From positions 1 through 16,191 of the forward strand of contig CAJOQB010000179.1 in assembly GCA_905236405.1 (NCBI GenBank): a stretch of DNA of 16,191 bases. The letters run 5' to 3'. The DNA comes from an uncultured Bacteroidales bacterium (GTDB lineage Bacteria > Bacteroidota > Bacteroidia > Bacteroidales > P3). The position numbers and the translations under genes were made by a program. The notes under the pieces were generated by a model. The model saw only the letters and a program-made list of their open reading frames with translations. It was not told the origin of the DNA and did no database searches. Numbering within the stretch: position 1 is the stretch's first letter; every line of letters begins with the position of its first letter. Positions 1-7,650 of the stretch are shown in pieces.

Positions 1-1530
1 GTGGGGTGGATGCTCAACCGTGACGCTTTTTCGGCGAGAAGTATTCTCATACTGTTGTCGTGGATTGTGGTTTTGCTGACGCCGTATGTGTTGGCACGGA
101 AGCGGTGGCTATATGTCACCGCAGCAAATCTGTTGTTTGTGGATGGATTCATCAACCTTTTCCATTGGGTTGTGCTGAAATGTCCGCTCAACGCTTCATC
201 CATCTTTGTGTTCATGAACACCAACTTTAATGAGGCGACGGAGTTTATGTCCATCAAGATGACTCCGTTGCTCTTGTTGTTTGTCCCCTATGTCTTCTTG
301 TTTGTCTTGACAATAATGAAGACGCCATGCCTCTCGTTCAAAACGAAAGGAGAAAAGATTGTTTGGATAGTTTTATGGCTCTTCGTTGTCGTTTTCTTCA
401 CAGACAATATCGTTCACAAACGCTTCCTTCGCTTGGCTGTGCCTGATGTGGAACGTGCCTTTGTCTCCTTTTTTGAGGAATCGAGGGAATACAGAAAACT
501 AAGGACACGAGAGTTGTACAGTATCGATACCGAAATGACAACCAACGATTCCACTCTTGTGGTGGTCATTATCGGCGAGTCGTGCAACCGCAACCACATG
601 TCTCTCTATGGCTATGGTCGTGAGACGACTCCACGCCTGCGGGCAAGGGACGATATCATGGTATTCGACAATGTCATCAGTGCCAACTCCAACACGTTGA
701 GCTCGGTGATGAATTTCATGACGGAGAACAATATCGAACACTCACTGCCCCTTGACAGTTGCATCAACTTGTTCGATGTCTTCCATTCGTCGCCTTATAA
801 GAGCTTCTGGATTTCCAACCAGTCGCCTATTGGGTTGTGGGACAACGGTGTGACAAGCCTTGCCCAGAATGCTGACGTGAAGACGTTTGTCAATATCACC
901 TCCAACTCGTCGAAGGAAAGCACCATGACGGTGTCGCTCGACCAACGGTTATTCGACCCGCTACAGTCGGCCCTCGACGACACTGCCAAACATAAGATTG
1001 TTTTCCTGCACCTGATGGGATGCCATACGCAATACAACAAACGATATCCTGACGAATATGCTCTGTTCGAGGACAAGGGCGACAAACGCACCCGTGTCGT
1101 AAACACTTATGACAACGCAGTCTTATACAATGATTTCATTGTCGACAGCATCTTTTCGATGCTCGACGCCTATAGTGTGTCGCATACAAGTGTTCGTGTT
1201 TCGGCCTTGTATTTTTCCGACCATGGAGAAAATGTCTATGACGAGGGCGACTATTCCGGCCACGACTATTCCGACCGGATTCCCAAAGCCAACGTTGAAA
1301 TTCCTTTCCTGCTGTGGCTCTCTCCTTCACAACGGGAGTGCCTCGTTACCAACAATCCACACCTCGTCCAGCAGACACATACGCCCTATATGATTGACGA
1401 CTTGTTCCATACAATCATAGATTTGGGATATATCAATACCCCTTGTTTCAATAAGAAAAGAAGTTTTGTCAACAGCGACTTCGACACCACTCGTCAGCGT
1501 CTATTGGAGGATGGGAACATCTATAATTAG
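1..1530 (+). CDS. Phosphoethanolamine transferase, EptA/CptA-like (start possibly outside window)
   Basis: Inner-membrane enzyme of the sulfatase/alkaline phosphatase superfamily that, by family, moves phosphoethanolamine from phosphatidylethanolamine onto lipid A or LPS core on the periplasmic side. Counting from the first codon (GTG), hydrophobic segments lie near residues 13-32, 36-58, 87-106 and 119-138, followed by a periplasmic catalytic domain. Family landmarks are visible: GES at 192-194 (Glu metal ligand), SNT around 230-232 (Thr nucleophile position), a LHLMGCHTQYNKRYP segment at 337-350, and SDHGE at 406-410 (Asp/His metal ligands). The Glu-to-Thr spacing of 39 is close to that of E. 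coli EptA. At about 509 residues it is slightly shorter than EptA, and only four membrane segments are seen where EptA has five, so the true start may lie upstream of the window; an in-frame ATG also occurs at position 10. Its stop overlaps the convergent gene by 4 bases. The exact acceptor cannot be told from sequence. Confidence 0.85.
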   Translation: MGWMLNRDAFSARSILILLSWIVVLLTPYVLARKRWLYVTAANLLFVDGFINLFHWVVLKCPLNASSIFVFMNTNFNEATEFMSIKMTPLLLLFVPYVFLFVLTIMKTPCLSFKTKGEKIVWIVLWLFVVVFFTDNIVHKRFLRLAVPDVERAFVSFFEESREYRKLRTRELYSIDTEMTTNDSTLVVVIIGESCNRNHMSLYGYGRETTPRLRARDDIMVFDNVISANSNTLSSVMNFMTENNIEHSLPLDSCINLFDVFHSSPYKSFWISNQSPIGLWDNGVTSLAQNADVKTFVNITSNSSKESTMTVSLDQRLFDPLQSALDDTAKHKIVFLHLMGCHTQYNKRYPDEYALFEDKGDKRTRVVNTYDNAVLYNDFIVDSIFSMLDAYSVSHTSVRVSALYFSDHGENVYDEGDYSGHDYSDRIPKANVEIPFLLWLSPSQRECLVTNNPHLVQQTHTPYMIDDLFHTIIDLGYINTPCFNKKRSFVNSDFDTTRQRLLEDGNIYN

Positions 1531-1865
1531 CGTGACAGTTCGTCGAAATATTTTTTGATGAATTCAGAATAGTTCTTTATTCGTTCGATGACACTTATTG
1601 AATCCAGCCAAATGCCATGTTGTTTTTTTGCATATTCCGATATGTCAATCTTCTTTTCCATAAGGATATTTCCTTTTCTGAATTCGACATTGGTCATACC
1701 CAAATCCATGTACAATTTGGCATGACGTGAACCAAAAACAATATATGGTTCGCGACCATAAATGCAAAGTTGCTGAATATCATAATGATGTCGTCGTAAA
1801 AAATCGAAGTGTCTTAATATTTGAATCAAATATTCTTCAGATTCACGTAATTCCATTGTTTCCAT
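1527..1865 (-). CDS. Hypothetical protein, AT-rich orphan
   Basis: Protein of 112 residues that I do not recognise. It looks soluble: no signal peptide, no membrane segment, mixed charge, rich in Ile, Tyr, Lys and Glu, with a probable amphipathic helix near the C-terminus (IERIKNYSEFIKKYF). I chose the ATG at 1865 (METMELRES); a GTG at 1901 in the same frame would add 12 residues, but ATG is more likely, and another ATG follows at 1856. It lies 37 bases after hemW in the same direction and overlaps the end of the convergent phosphoethanolamine transferase gene by 4 bases. Its base composition is clearly more AT-rich than both neighbours, which suggests a later arrival. It could be an orphan immunity or antitoxin-like protein, but nothing in the sequence shows that. 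Confidence 0.6.
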   Translation of the reverse strand: METMELRESEEYLIQILRHFDFLRRHHYDIQQLCIYGREPYIVFGSRHAKLYMDLGMTNVEFRKGNILMEKKIDISEYAKKQHGIWLDSISVIERIKNYSEFIKKYFDELSR

Positions 1866-1902
1866 GATGGTTGTATTGAAATTTTGTTGTAAAAATATCA
1901 CC

Positions 1903-3045
1903 TTAACATAAGGATGTTTCTTCGTCGTTCAATATAAAGAGTTCGGAGGCAATACCGTCGGCATGGAGTAGTCCTTGTTGGGTGGGTTGGTAGGCAGTGG
2001 CGGTTTCGATAAGCAACTGCGATTGGAGGTAGGGTTGCAGTTGTTGACGTAGATAGTCGCTGTAGGGGGCGAACAGGCGGTTGACAGTCTGTTTGTCGAT
2101 GCCGGCTGTGGTGCGAAGGGCGGTCATCATGTATTCGTTGAAAGCATCTCGAGGGGAGAGCGTTTCTTCTTCATAGTATTGTTTTTGTTGTTCGATACCC
2201 TCGCAGTATTGCCGCAGACTGCTGCAATTCCATCGCCGGCTGATGCCGTCGAAGGAGTGGGCAGCGGCACCGAATCCGAGGTAGGGGGTGCGGTTCCAAT
2301 AGCGGCTGTTGTGGAGCGAGCGATGTCCTGCACGACAGAAATTGCTCACTTCGTATTGGTCCCATCCATGCTCAAGTGCCCATTGACAGAGAAGGTTGTA
2401 TTGTTCGATGGCAGTGGCTTCAGGGGCGGGTTGGACGATGCCCTTGCGTATCTGTTGATCGAGGATGGTATGCGGCTCGACGGTGAGTGCGTAGCAGGAA
2501 AGATGTTGTATGGGTAGTTGTTCGACCATCTGTAGTTGGTGTTGCCAGTCGTCGACTGTCTGCTTGGGTAATCCGTAGATAAGGTCGATGGTGATGTTGT
2601 CGAATCCGGCGCGATAGGCGTTGTCGATGGCTTGGAGTGCTTGTTGGCTGTTGTGGATGCGGCCAATGGTGAGCAGGTCGCTATCGCGGAACGACTGGAC
2701 GCCGATGCTGATACGATTGAAGATATGTAGGGCGGCAATGTCTTGCAGATACTGAGGGGTGAGGTCGTCGGGGTTGGCTTCGATGGTGGCCTCGGCTACG
2801 TGACTGAGGTCGAAACAACGATGCAGGGTGGCAACTATGCGGTTGAGCTGTTGTGGCGACAACTGCGAGGGTGTTCCACCACCGAAATAGAGGGTCTTGA
2901 CAGGTGTGTTATATCCACGGCTGCGACGCTCAATTTCTTGACAGAGGGCATCGACATAGCGATCCTTTTCCTGCTGACCAGCCAGCGAGAAGAATGCACA
3001 GTAGGTGCATTTGCGACGGCAGAAAGGTATATGGATATATATCAT
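1903..3045 (-). CDS. hemW: HemW, radical SAM heme chaperone (formerly 'HemN-like')
   Basis: Cytoplasmic radical SAM protein of 380 residues. HemW binds heme and is thought to deliver it to apoproteins; it is often misannotated as oxygen-independent coproporphyrinogen III oxidase. The N-terminus MIYIHIPFC carries the [4Fe-4S] motif C9-x3-C13-x2-C16. The extra Cys two residues after the third, seen in true HemN, is absent (Phe18), which favours HemW. Further signatures are GGGTPS at 55-60 (SAM binding), RISIGVQSF at 111-119 and DLIYGLP at 154-160, with a HemN C-terminal type domain after about residue 290. I chose the ATG at 3045 because the protein then begins exactly where the family begins; the longer GTG start at 3078 would lie inside the tRNA terminator. 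There are only about 24 bases between that terminator and the start. The orphan gene at 1527-1865 follows and may be co-transcribed. Confidence 0.92.
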   Translation of the reverse strand: MIYIHIPFCRRKCTYCAFFSLAGQQEKDRYVDALCQEIERRSRGYNTPVKTLYFGGGTPSQLSPQQLNRIVATLHRCFDLSHVAEATIEANPDDLTPQYLQDIAALHIFNRISIGVQSFRDSDLLTIGRIHNSQQALQAIDNAYRAGFDNITIDLIYGLPKQTVDDWQHQLQMVEQLPIQHLSCYALTVEPHTILDQQIRKGIVQPAPEATAIEQYNLLCQWALEHGWDQYEVSNFCRAGHRSLHNSRYWNRTPYLGFGAAAHSFDGISRRWNCSSLRQYCEGIEQQKQYYEEETLSPRDAFNEYMMTALRTTAGIDKQTVNRLFAPYSDYLRQQLQPYLQSQLLIETATAYQPTQQGLLHADGIASELFILNDEETSLC

Positions 3046-3057
3046 GGTCAAGATTGG

Positions 3058-3065
3058 CAAAAATA
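3058..3065 (-). promoter_or_regulatory. Possible -7 box for hemW within terminator tail
   Basis: On the minus strand this reads TATTTTTG, a full match to the Bacteroidota -7 element TAnnTTTG. It overlaps the U-tract of the tRNA terminator. No TTTG is found at the expected -33 position, where the terminator stem lies instead. If used, transcription would begin only a few bases before the hemW ATG, giving an almost leaderless mRNA. The match may simply be chance in a T-rich tail. Confidence 0.25.
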
Positions 3066-3092
3066 AAAGAGGCCTCACAGATGTGGGGCCTC
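3058..3092 (-). terminator. Intrinsic terminator of tRNA-Met
   Basis: On the minus strand a near-perfect hairpin: arms GAGGCC-c-CACA and TGTG-a-GGCCTC around a 2-base centre, one C/A mismatch, stem spanning 3069-3092, followed directly by TTTTATTTTT. It begins 4 bases after the tRNA 3' end and ends just before hemW, so it should insulate hemW from tRNA transcription. Confidence 0.88.
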
Positions 3093-3096
3093 GAAG

Positions 3097-3170
3097 TAGC
3101 GGGGATGAGACTTGAACTCATGACCTCCGGGTTATGAATCCAGCGCTCTAACCAGCTGAGCTACCCCGCC
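3097..3170 (-). tRNA. tRNA-Met (CAT anticodon)
   Basis: A 74-base cloverleaf reads cleanly on the minus strand. The acceptor arm is GGCGGGG paired with CCCCGCT (terminal G-U), the D stem GCTC/GAGC, the anticodon loop TTCATAA, the variable loop AGGTC and the T arm ATGAG-TTCAAGT-CTCAT, with discriminator base A73. CCA is not encoded. The anticodon stem has a U28-G42 wobble and an A31/C39 mismatch next to the loop. The initiator hallmark of three G-C pairs in the anticodon stem is missing, so this is not the initiator. Elongator Met is most likely; a CAU tRNA read as Ile after lysidine modification cannot be excluded from sequence alone. Confidence 0.9.
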
Positions 3171-3205
3171 ATCATTTCGTGGATTTCTCCTCTCGAAATC
3201 GGCTG

Positions 3206-3236
3206 CAAAAATACATACTTTCTTTCAATGGGCAAA
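3206..3236 (-). promoter_or_regulatory. Bacteroidota-type promoter of tRNA-Met
   Basis: On the minus strand TTTG (3236-3233), a 19-base spacer, then TATTTTTG (3213-3206), matching the -33 TTTG and -7 TAnnTTTG consensus of the Bacteroidota primary sigma factor. Transcription would start near 3200, about 30 bases before the mature tRNA 5' end. Confidence 0.85.
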
Positions 3237-3304
3237 ATTATTTTTGAAAAAAGTTATTGTCTGTATTGCCGATGGTTGATAATAAGAGCGATAATTGCAT
3301 TGTC

Positions 3305-3323
3305 AAAAACCATAGGCATGGCC
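3305..3323 (-). terminator. Weak candidate terminator downstream of ade
   Basis: On the minus strand GGCCAT and ATGGTT can form a 6-bp stem (two G-U pairs) around a 4-base loop, followed by a short T run. It is the only hairpin with a T-tract I see in the roughly 200-base gap between ade (ends 3377) and the tRNA promoter. The rest of that gap (3237-3376) shows no gene or other clear signal. Confidence 0.3.
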
Positions 3324-3376
3324 GAGAATGCAGGAATCACTTACTGTCAGGACAATAAAAACACCAAAATCGACTG

Positions 3377-5026
3377 TTATTCGAAGAGGTCTGTGAACAT
3401 GAATTTCACCCCGTCGAACAGCCCTTGGTCGGTTAGTTTCAACTCGGGAATGACAGGCAGTGCCATGAAGGCAAGGGTCATGAAGGGGGCGGCGATGGTA
3501 CAGCCTTGTGCAGCGGCTTGTGCTTTTAGCATCAGGTGAAGGCGTGCTACTTCGTGGGGTGGCTCGTTGGACATCAATCCGGCCACAGGCAGAGACAGTT
3601 CCGTACATTGTCCATTGTCGCACACACAGAGTCCACCTTGAGTGGCCACCAGTCGGTTGATGGCGTGGACAATATCTTGGTCGTTGCAACCCAGTGCAAT
3701 GATGTTGTGGCAGTCGTGGGCGATGGTGGAGGCGATGGCTCCTCGTTGGAGTCCGAAGCCATGGATAAAGGCCACCTGGGGTGGGCATTGTTGGTAGCGG
3801 TCGATTTCAACAAGTTTGAGCACGTCGTTGTCTGTGTCGGGGATCACTTGGTTGTTGACCACCCGAGGTGTTACTATCCGGCAATGGGTGTAGAGCGAGC
3901 CTTCGTGGGCTTCGATGACTTTCAGCTTTGCATCGGGTCGAGGCATGGTGACGGCGATGTCTTGTGGAGTGATTTCATGGGCGTGGAAATTGTTTGGCAA
4001 CGGGCCGACAGCAACGGGATTGTCGACATATACAGCACTTAAGACGCCTTGTTTACGATTGAAGACTTCGCAGCCCTCAATAAAGGTGTGTAGAACATTA
4101 AATTCGTTCAGATTGTCAACCACAATGAAGTCGGCACTATCACCTTCGCGTAACAAGCCATGGTCGAGTCGGTAGTGTTCGACGGGTGTGATACAGGCGG
4201 CTCGCAACACATTCCACAGGGGTAACCCTTTGGCTATGGCCCTGCGTACCAAGTCGTTTATGTGGCCTTGCCGTAGTTCGTCGGCATATTTGTCGTCGGT
4301 GCAGAACATCACCATGTCGTCGCTTTCACCCAACAAAGGGCAGAGATGGTCGAAATCGCAGGCGGCACTGCCTTCGCGTATCAGCACCTTCATGCCCAAC
4401 GAGATGCGTTCACGTGCTTCCTCGAGGTTTGTGCATTCATGGTCGGTGGTGATGCCTTGGGCAATGTATTGTCGTATCTGGTCGCCAGTGATGCCAGGAG
4501 CGTGTCCGTCGATAGGCTTGCCGACACGACGTGCAGCCTCCAGTTTGCCTACCATATCGGGGTCGTGAGTCAGTACACCCGGGACGTTCATCACTTCCGC
4601 CAAACCATAGATGTCATCGCGTTGAAGGAGTTGGTCGACTTTGGCAGCGTCAAGGATGGCGCCGGAAGTCTCAAAGGTGGTGGATGGTACACCTGACGGG
4701 GCTCCGAAATGGAAATGGAAACGGACACGACGGGCGTTTTCAATCATGAAGTCGATACCTTCCACTCCCAGCACATTAGCTATCTCGTGCGGGTCGCTGA
4801 CAACGGCCACGGTGCCTTGTCGTACGGCAAACTGTGCGAAATGCTCGGGAGTGAGCAGGGTGCTTTCAATATGGATATGGCTGTCGACAAAGCCAGGCAT
4901 GGCATAGGGGGCTTCGTCGGGAAGAGGGTCGCTAAGCGGTGCGAGACGGGCAATTTTTCCGTTGCGAACAATGATTTCGGCATCGAAGATGCGACGATGG
5001 GGTATGTCTACTATATGTGCTTTCAT
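3377..5026 (-). CDS. ade: Adenine deaminase
   Basis: Cytoplasmic metal-dependent amidohydrolase of 549 residues that converts adenine to hypoxanthine and ammonia for purine salvage. The amidohydrolase fold is clear: GFVDSHIHIEST at 45-55 with the paired metal-binding His, DPHEIAN at 78-84, DGHAPG at 173-178, TDHECTN at 194-200 and CTDDK at 242-246. The C-terminal adenine deaminase domain follows, including NPVAVG and a VATQGGLCV segment. The length is slightly below the 577-588 residues of the B. subtilis and E. coli enzymes. The ATG at 5026 gives the expected N-terminus and lies 9 bases after the fucosidase stop, so this is the last gene of the packed minus-strand run that begins with pyrB. 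Purine salvage at the end of a transcript with pyrimidine synthesis genes at its head is functionally plausible but may be coincidental. Confidence 0.95.
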   Translation of the reverse strand: MKAHIVDIPHRRIFDAEIIVRNGKIARLAPLSDPLPDEAPYAMPGFVDSHIHIESTLLTPEHFAQFAVRQGTVAVVSDPHEIANVLGVEGIDFMIENARRVRFHFHFGAPSGVPSTTFETSGAILDAAKVDQLLQRDDIYGLAEVMNVPGVLTHDPDMVGKLEAARRVGKPIDGHAPGITGDQIRQYIAQGITTDHECTNLEEARERISLGMKVLIREGSAACDFDHLCPLLGESDDMVMFCTDDKYADELRQGHINDLVRRAIAKGLPLWNVLRAACITPVEHYRLDHGLLREGDSADFIVVDNLNEFNVLHTFIEGCEVFNRKQGVLSAVYVDNPVAVGPLPNNFHAHEITPQDIAVTMPRPDAKLKVIEAHEGSLYTHCRIVTPRVVNNQVIPDTDNDVLKLVEIDRYQQCPPQVAFIHGFGLQRGAIASTIAHDCHNIIALGCNDQDIVHAINRLVATQGGLCVCDNGQCTELSLPVAGLMSNEPPHEVARLHLMLKAQAAAQGCTIAAPFMTLAFMALPVIPELKLTDQGLFDGVKFMFTDLFE

Positions 5027-5035
5027 TGTATGGGG

Positions 5036-6484
5036 TTATATGTCTTCGACATCGCTGTCGTTGAGATAATTGTCAAGATAGAGTCCCATTTCGCTAAGAA
5101 CGGGGCAGGCAAAGCTTTGGTCGATGACCACACGCACACGGGTGGTGGTGACAGTGGCGACGGGGACGATGCGTTTATAGCCTACTGTTGTTTCGTCGAC
5201 GATGGTTCGCCATTGACCGTTGTCTGACAGGATGTCGATATGGAACTGTTGAATACGTTGTCCCAAGGGTATGTATTCCTGCAAGACAACACGGTTGAAG
5301 GTGACAGACTTGTCGAAGGCTATTTCGATTTGGTCGGTGGTTTGTTTTTCGGGAGTGGCATAGTAGGTGTCAAAACAGTTGTCTGTCAAGTGCTGGGGAC
5401 CAAAGTGGCGATTGCGAGCATGATGGGTGACTATGTGACCTTGGTGCATCAAATTGTTGGAGAAAATGTCATCGAGTGCGGCTCGTAGCTCTACAAGTCG
5501 GAGCGAGTCTTCGGATGCGATGCGTCCACGGGTGTCGGGCGGAACATTGAGCAAAAGCAAGGAGTTTCGCCCCACGCTGGTGTAATAGATGCGGAGTAGT
5601 TGTTTGAGACTTTTGGGGTGTTCGGTGGAACGGTAGAACCAACCATCGCGTATGGAGACATCGGTCTCGGCTGGCACCCATCGTTGACCATGGACGTTGC
5701 CTCGGTTGAGGGTGTCGGTGACGGGCAATCCTGTGCCCGGGGCAAAGCCGTCGATGTCGAGGGTAGACCAACAGGTTCGTCCGGCGGCTCCACTCTCGTT
5801 GCCCACCCATCGACATCCAGGTCCCACATCACTGAAGATAATTGCGTTGGGATGTTTTTCCAGTACCGTCTCGTTGAATTCTTTCCAGTTGTATTCCTGT
5901 CTCTTTCCGTTAGGTCCTTCACCGTTGGCACCGTCAAACCACTGTTCAAAGATGGGGCCATAGTGCTCGTGGGCGGAACGAAGGGTGGCAACGAAGTTTT
6001 TGTTGTATTCGGGAGTGCCGTAGGTGGGGTCATGCCGATCCCAGGGAGAGATGTAAATGCCGAAAGCCACATTTCTCTTGTGGCAGGCATCGCTTAGTTC
6101 TCGCAGCACATCGCCTTTACCGTTACGCCATTGACTCTGTGCAACGGTGTGTTGGCTGCATGGATTGGGCCATAGACAGAAGCCGTCATGATGTTTGGCG
6201 GTAAGGATGATGCCTTTCATGCCAGCTTGTCTTGCTACTTCGACCCATTGACGGCAGTCGAGGTCGGTGGGGGCAAATAGGTCTTCGGGTTCGGTGCCGT
6301 CGCCCCATTCGTTACCAGTAAAGGTGTTGGGACCAAAATGGCAGAACATGTTCATCTCCATCTGCTGCCACTCCACCTGTGCCTTGGTGGGCAAAGGACC
6401 ATAGGGTTGAGGAGGACGGGCACCGCAACCAGCAAAAATGAAAATAACTAATGCTACTATTAATATATTCAGTATTTTATTCAT
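5036..6484 (-). CDS. GH29 alpha-L-fucosidase, lipoprotein
   Basis: Glycoside hydrolase of family 29 that removes alpha-L-fucose from glycans, 482 residues. It begins with a lipoprotein signal: hydrophobic segment at 4-18 and lipobox FAGC with Cys20. No acidic surface-export stretch follows the Cys, so a periplasmic location is likelier than the cell surface. The catalytic domain (about 35-340) holds HFGPNTF at 49-55, LTAKHHDGFCLW at 94-105, YISPWDRHDP at 144-153 and QWFDGANGEG at 181-190, where Asp184 fits the nucleophile. The C-terminal part (about 365-470) looks like an F5/8-type beta-sandwich carbohydrate-binding module (TDNCFDTYY, DQIEIAFDKSVTFNRVVLQE, YKRI). It sits 29 bases after the amidohydrolase gene and 9 before ade. 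No SusC/SusD pair or other CAZyme is nearby, so it is not part of a classic polysaccharide utilisation locus here. The substrate linkage cannot be inferred. Confidence 0.9.
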   Translation of the reverse strand: MNKILNILIVALVIFIFAGCGARPPQPYGPLPTKAQVEWQQMEMNMFCHFGPNTFTGNEWGDGTEPEDLFAPTDLDCRQWVEVARQAGMKGIILTAKHHDGFCLWPNPCSQHTVAQSQWRNGKGDVLRELSDACHKRNVAFGIYISPWDRHDPTYGTPEYNKNFVATLRSAHEHYGPIFEQWFDGANGEGPNGKRQEYNWKEFNETVLEKHPNAIIFSDVGPGCRWVGNESGAAGRTCWSTLDIDGFAPGTGLPVTDTLNRGNVHGQRWVPAETDVSIRDGWFYRSTEHPKSLKQLLRIYYTSVGRNSLLLLNVPPDTRGRIASEDSLRLVELRAALDDIFSNNLMHQGHIVTHHARNRHFGPQHLTDNCFDTYYATPEKQTTDQIEIAFDKSVTFNRVVLQEYIPLGQRIQQFHIDILSDNGQWRTIVDETTVGYKRIVPVATVTTTRVRVVIDQSFACPVLSEMGLYLDNYLNDSDVEDI

Positions 6485-6513
6485 ATAATATTGAATAGAT
6501 GGTTCAAGGCAAG

Positions 6514-7650
6514 CTATTCCCCGAATTGGCGGATAAGCTGCAGGAAAAGCTCGGCTGTGGGGACGATAATCTCGTCGGGAAAATCGTAATCGGGATGGTG
6601 CAACTCGACGTGGTCGACACCGGCCCCGATACCCATCATGGCACCTGGATATACCATCAGGTAGTCGGCAAAATCCTCGCTCCAGCGGAAAGGCCGCTGC
6701 TCTTCGAATACGGAACGACCGAGCGTTTGTGCTGCATAGAATGCTTGGTTGACTTGTGCTGTATGGTTCTCGGTGGCATTAAAGGGTTCTCGTAGTTCAA
6801 TATCAACTTTAAGTTTGTAATCCTCTGCCACTTTGTTGGCATAGTTGTATGCAGTTTGAAGCACACAATCCATTGTTTTGTTGGTGAAAGCTCGAAGGGT
6901 GAACGCCACGGATGCTTCACCTGCCGAGGTGCCAAAGGCTTCGCTGCCACAACGGATATAGATGGGTGTGGATTGGGAGAAAGTGTCGGTACTGCCCTTG
7001 TGCCCTTGGTTGAAGGTGTCGAAGCAACGGATTAATTCGCCGACGGCCAGGGCTGGGTTGATGCCTTTCTCGGGAGTGGAGGCATGGGTTTGACGGCCTT
7101 GCAAATGAATGATGATTCCCGAGGAGGCCGCGGCAAATGTGTGGGGTATGAGCACCACCTGGTTGAGGGGGTATCCGGGAAGATTGTGGATGGCGTAGAT
7201 GGAACGTATGTCGTAATGGGAAAGCACTCCGCTCTTCAGTATCTTTTTCGATCCCAGTCCTGTTTCTTCTTCGGGTTGGAATATCAACACAACGGTGCGG
7301 TGGGTGTTGCGAAGGCGTTTCGCCAGTTCCAAGAGTACCGATGTGTGTCCGTCGTGTCCACATTTATGACCCACATTGGGAAACAATGAGCGGTAGGGTA
7401 GGGCATTGACTTCGTTGATGGGCAGGGCGTCGATGTCGGCACGAAAAGCAATGGCAGGTGCTTCCGGTGTGTCGCCAAAGACGGCCACCACGCCGTATGC
7501 TTTTTTTTCGGGAGTGCTGCCCACATGGGTATGGAGCCGCAAGGGGTGGAGTTGTTGTAGACAATCGACAATCAGGTCGTGTGTGTGTTGTTCATTGCCT
7601 GAGAGCTCTGGGTGCTGGTGCAGTTGATGGCGGATTTCAGTTGTTTCCAT
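6514..7650 (-). CDS. M20 family amidohydrolase (N-acyl amino acid hydrolase type)
   Basis: Cytoplasmic zinc/manganese peptidase-family M20D protein of 378 residues, related to hippurate hydrolase, IAA-amino acid hydrolase and N-acetyl-diaminopimelate deacetylase. It would hydrolyse an N-acyl bond on an amino acid. The start METTEIRHQLHQHPELSGNE carries the family's HPELS motif. Metal-site residues are at RADIDALP (70-77), HKCGHDGH (96-102), QPEEE (126-129), His155 in YAIHNLP, and LHHPDYDFPDE (350-360). The dimerisation lid domain occupies about 175-285, with the conserved His189 in GRQTHAS. The ATG at 7650 overlaps the end of murD by 14 bases, implying translational coupling; an open frame continues to 7851 but lies inside murD. 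Being coupled to a MurD-type ligase, it may act on an amino acid or peptide of wall metabolism, but the substrate is unknown. Confidence 0.88.
   Translation of the reverse strand: METTEIRHQLHQHPELSGNEQHTHDLIVDCLQQLHPLRLHTHVGSTPEKKAYGVVAVFGDTPEAPAIAFRADIDALPINEVNALPYRSLFPNVGHKCGHDGHTSVLLELAKRLRNTHRTVVLIFQPEEETGLGSKKILKSGVLSHYDIRSIYAIHNLPGYPLNQVVLIPHTFAAASSGIIIHLQGRQTHASTPEKGINPALAVGELIRCFDTFNQGHKGSTDTFSQSTPIYIRCGSEAFGTSAGEASVAFTLRAFTNKTMDCVLQTAYNYANKVAEDYKLKVDIELREPFNATENHTAQVNQAFYAAQTLGRSVFEEQRPFRWSEDFADYLMVYPGAMMGIGAGVDHVELHHPDYDFPDEIIVPTAELFLQLIRQFGE

Noticed and set aside
2743..3066. Long open frames antisense to hemW, ade, GH29, parA and other genes
   Set aside because: They overlap conserved genes on the other strand and show no family motifs or start signals; they arise from GC-biased codon use of the real genes.
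3046..3078. Longer hemW start at GTG 3078
   Set aside because: The added residues are not HemW-like, and the start would lie within the tRNA terminator; the ATG at 3045 begins at the conserved N-terminus.
3097..3170. Initiator tRNA or tRNA-Ile2 (lysidine) reading of the CAT tRNA
   Set aside because: The three G-C pairs of an initiator are missing and the 5' end pairs normally; Ile2 cannot be excluded but elongator Met is the simpler reading.
4406..4420. TTCACGTG core resembling a parS site, inside ade
   Set aside because: Only about 9 of 16 positions match the parS consensus and the right half is wrong (GCTTCC), so it is a chance match in coding sequence.
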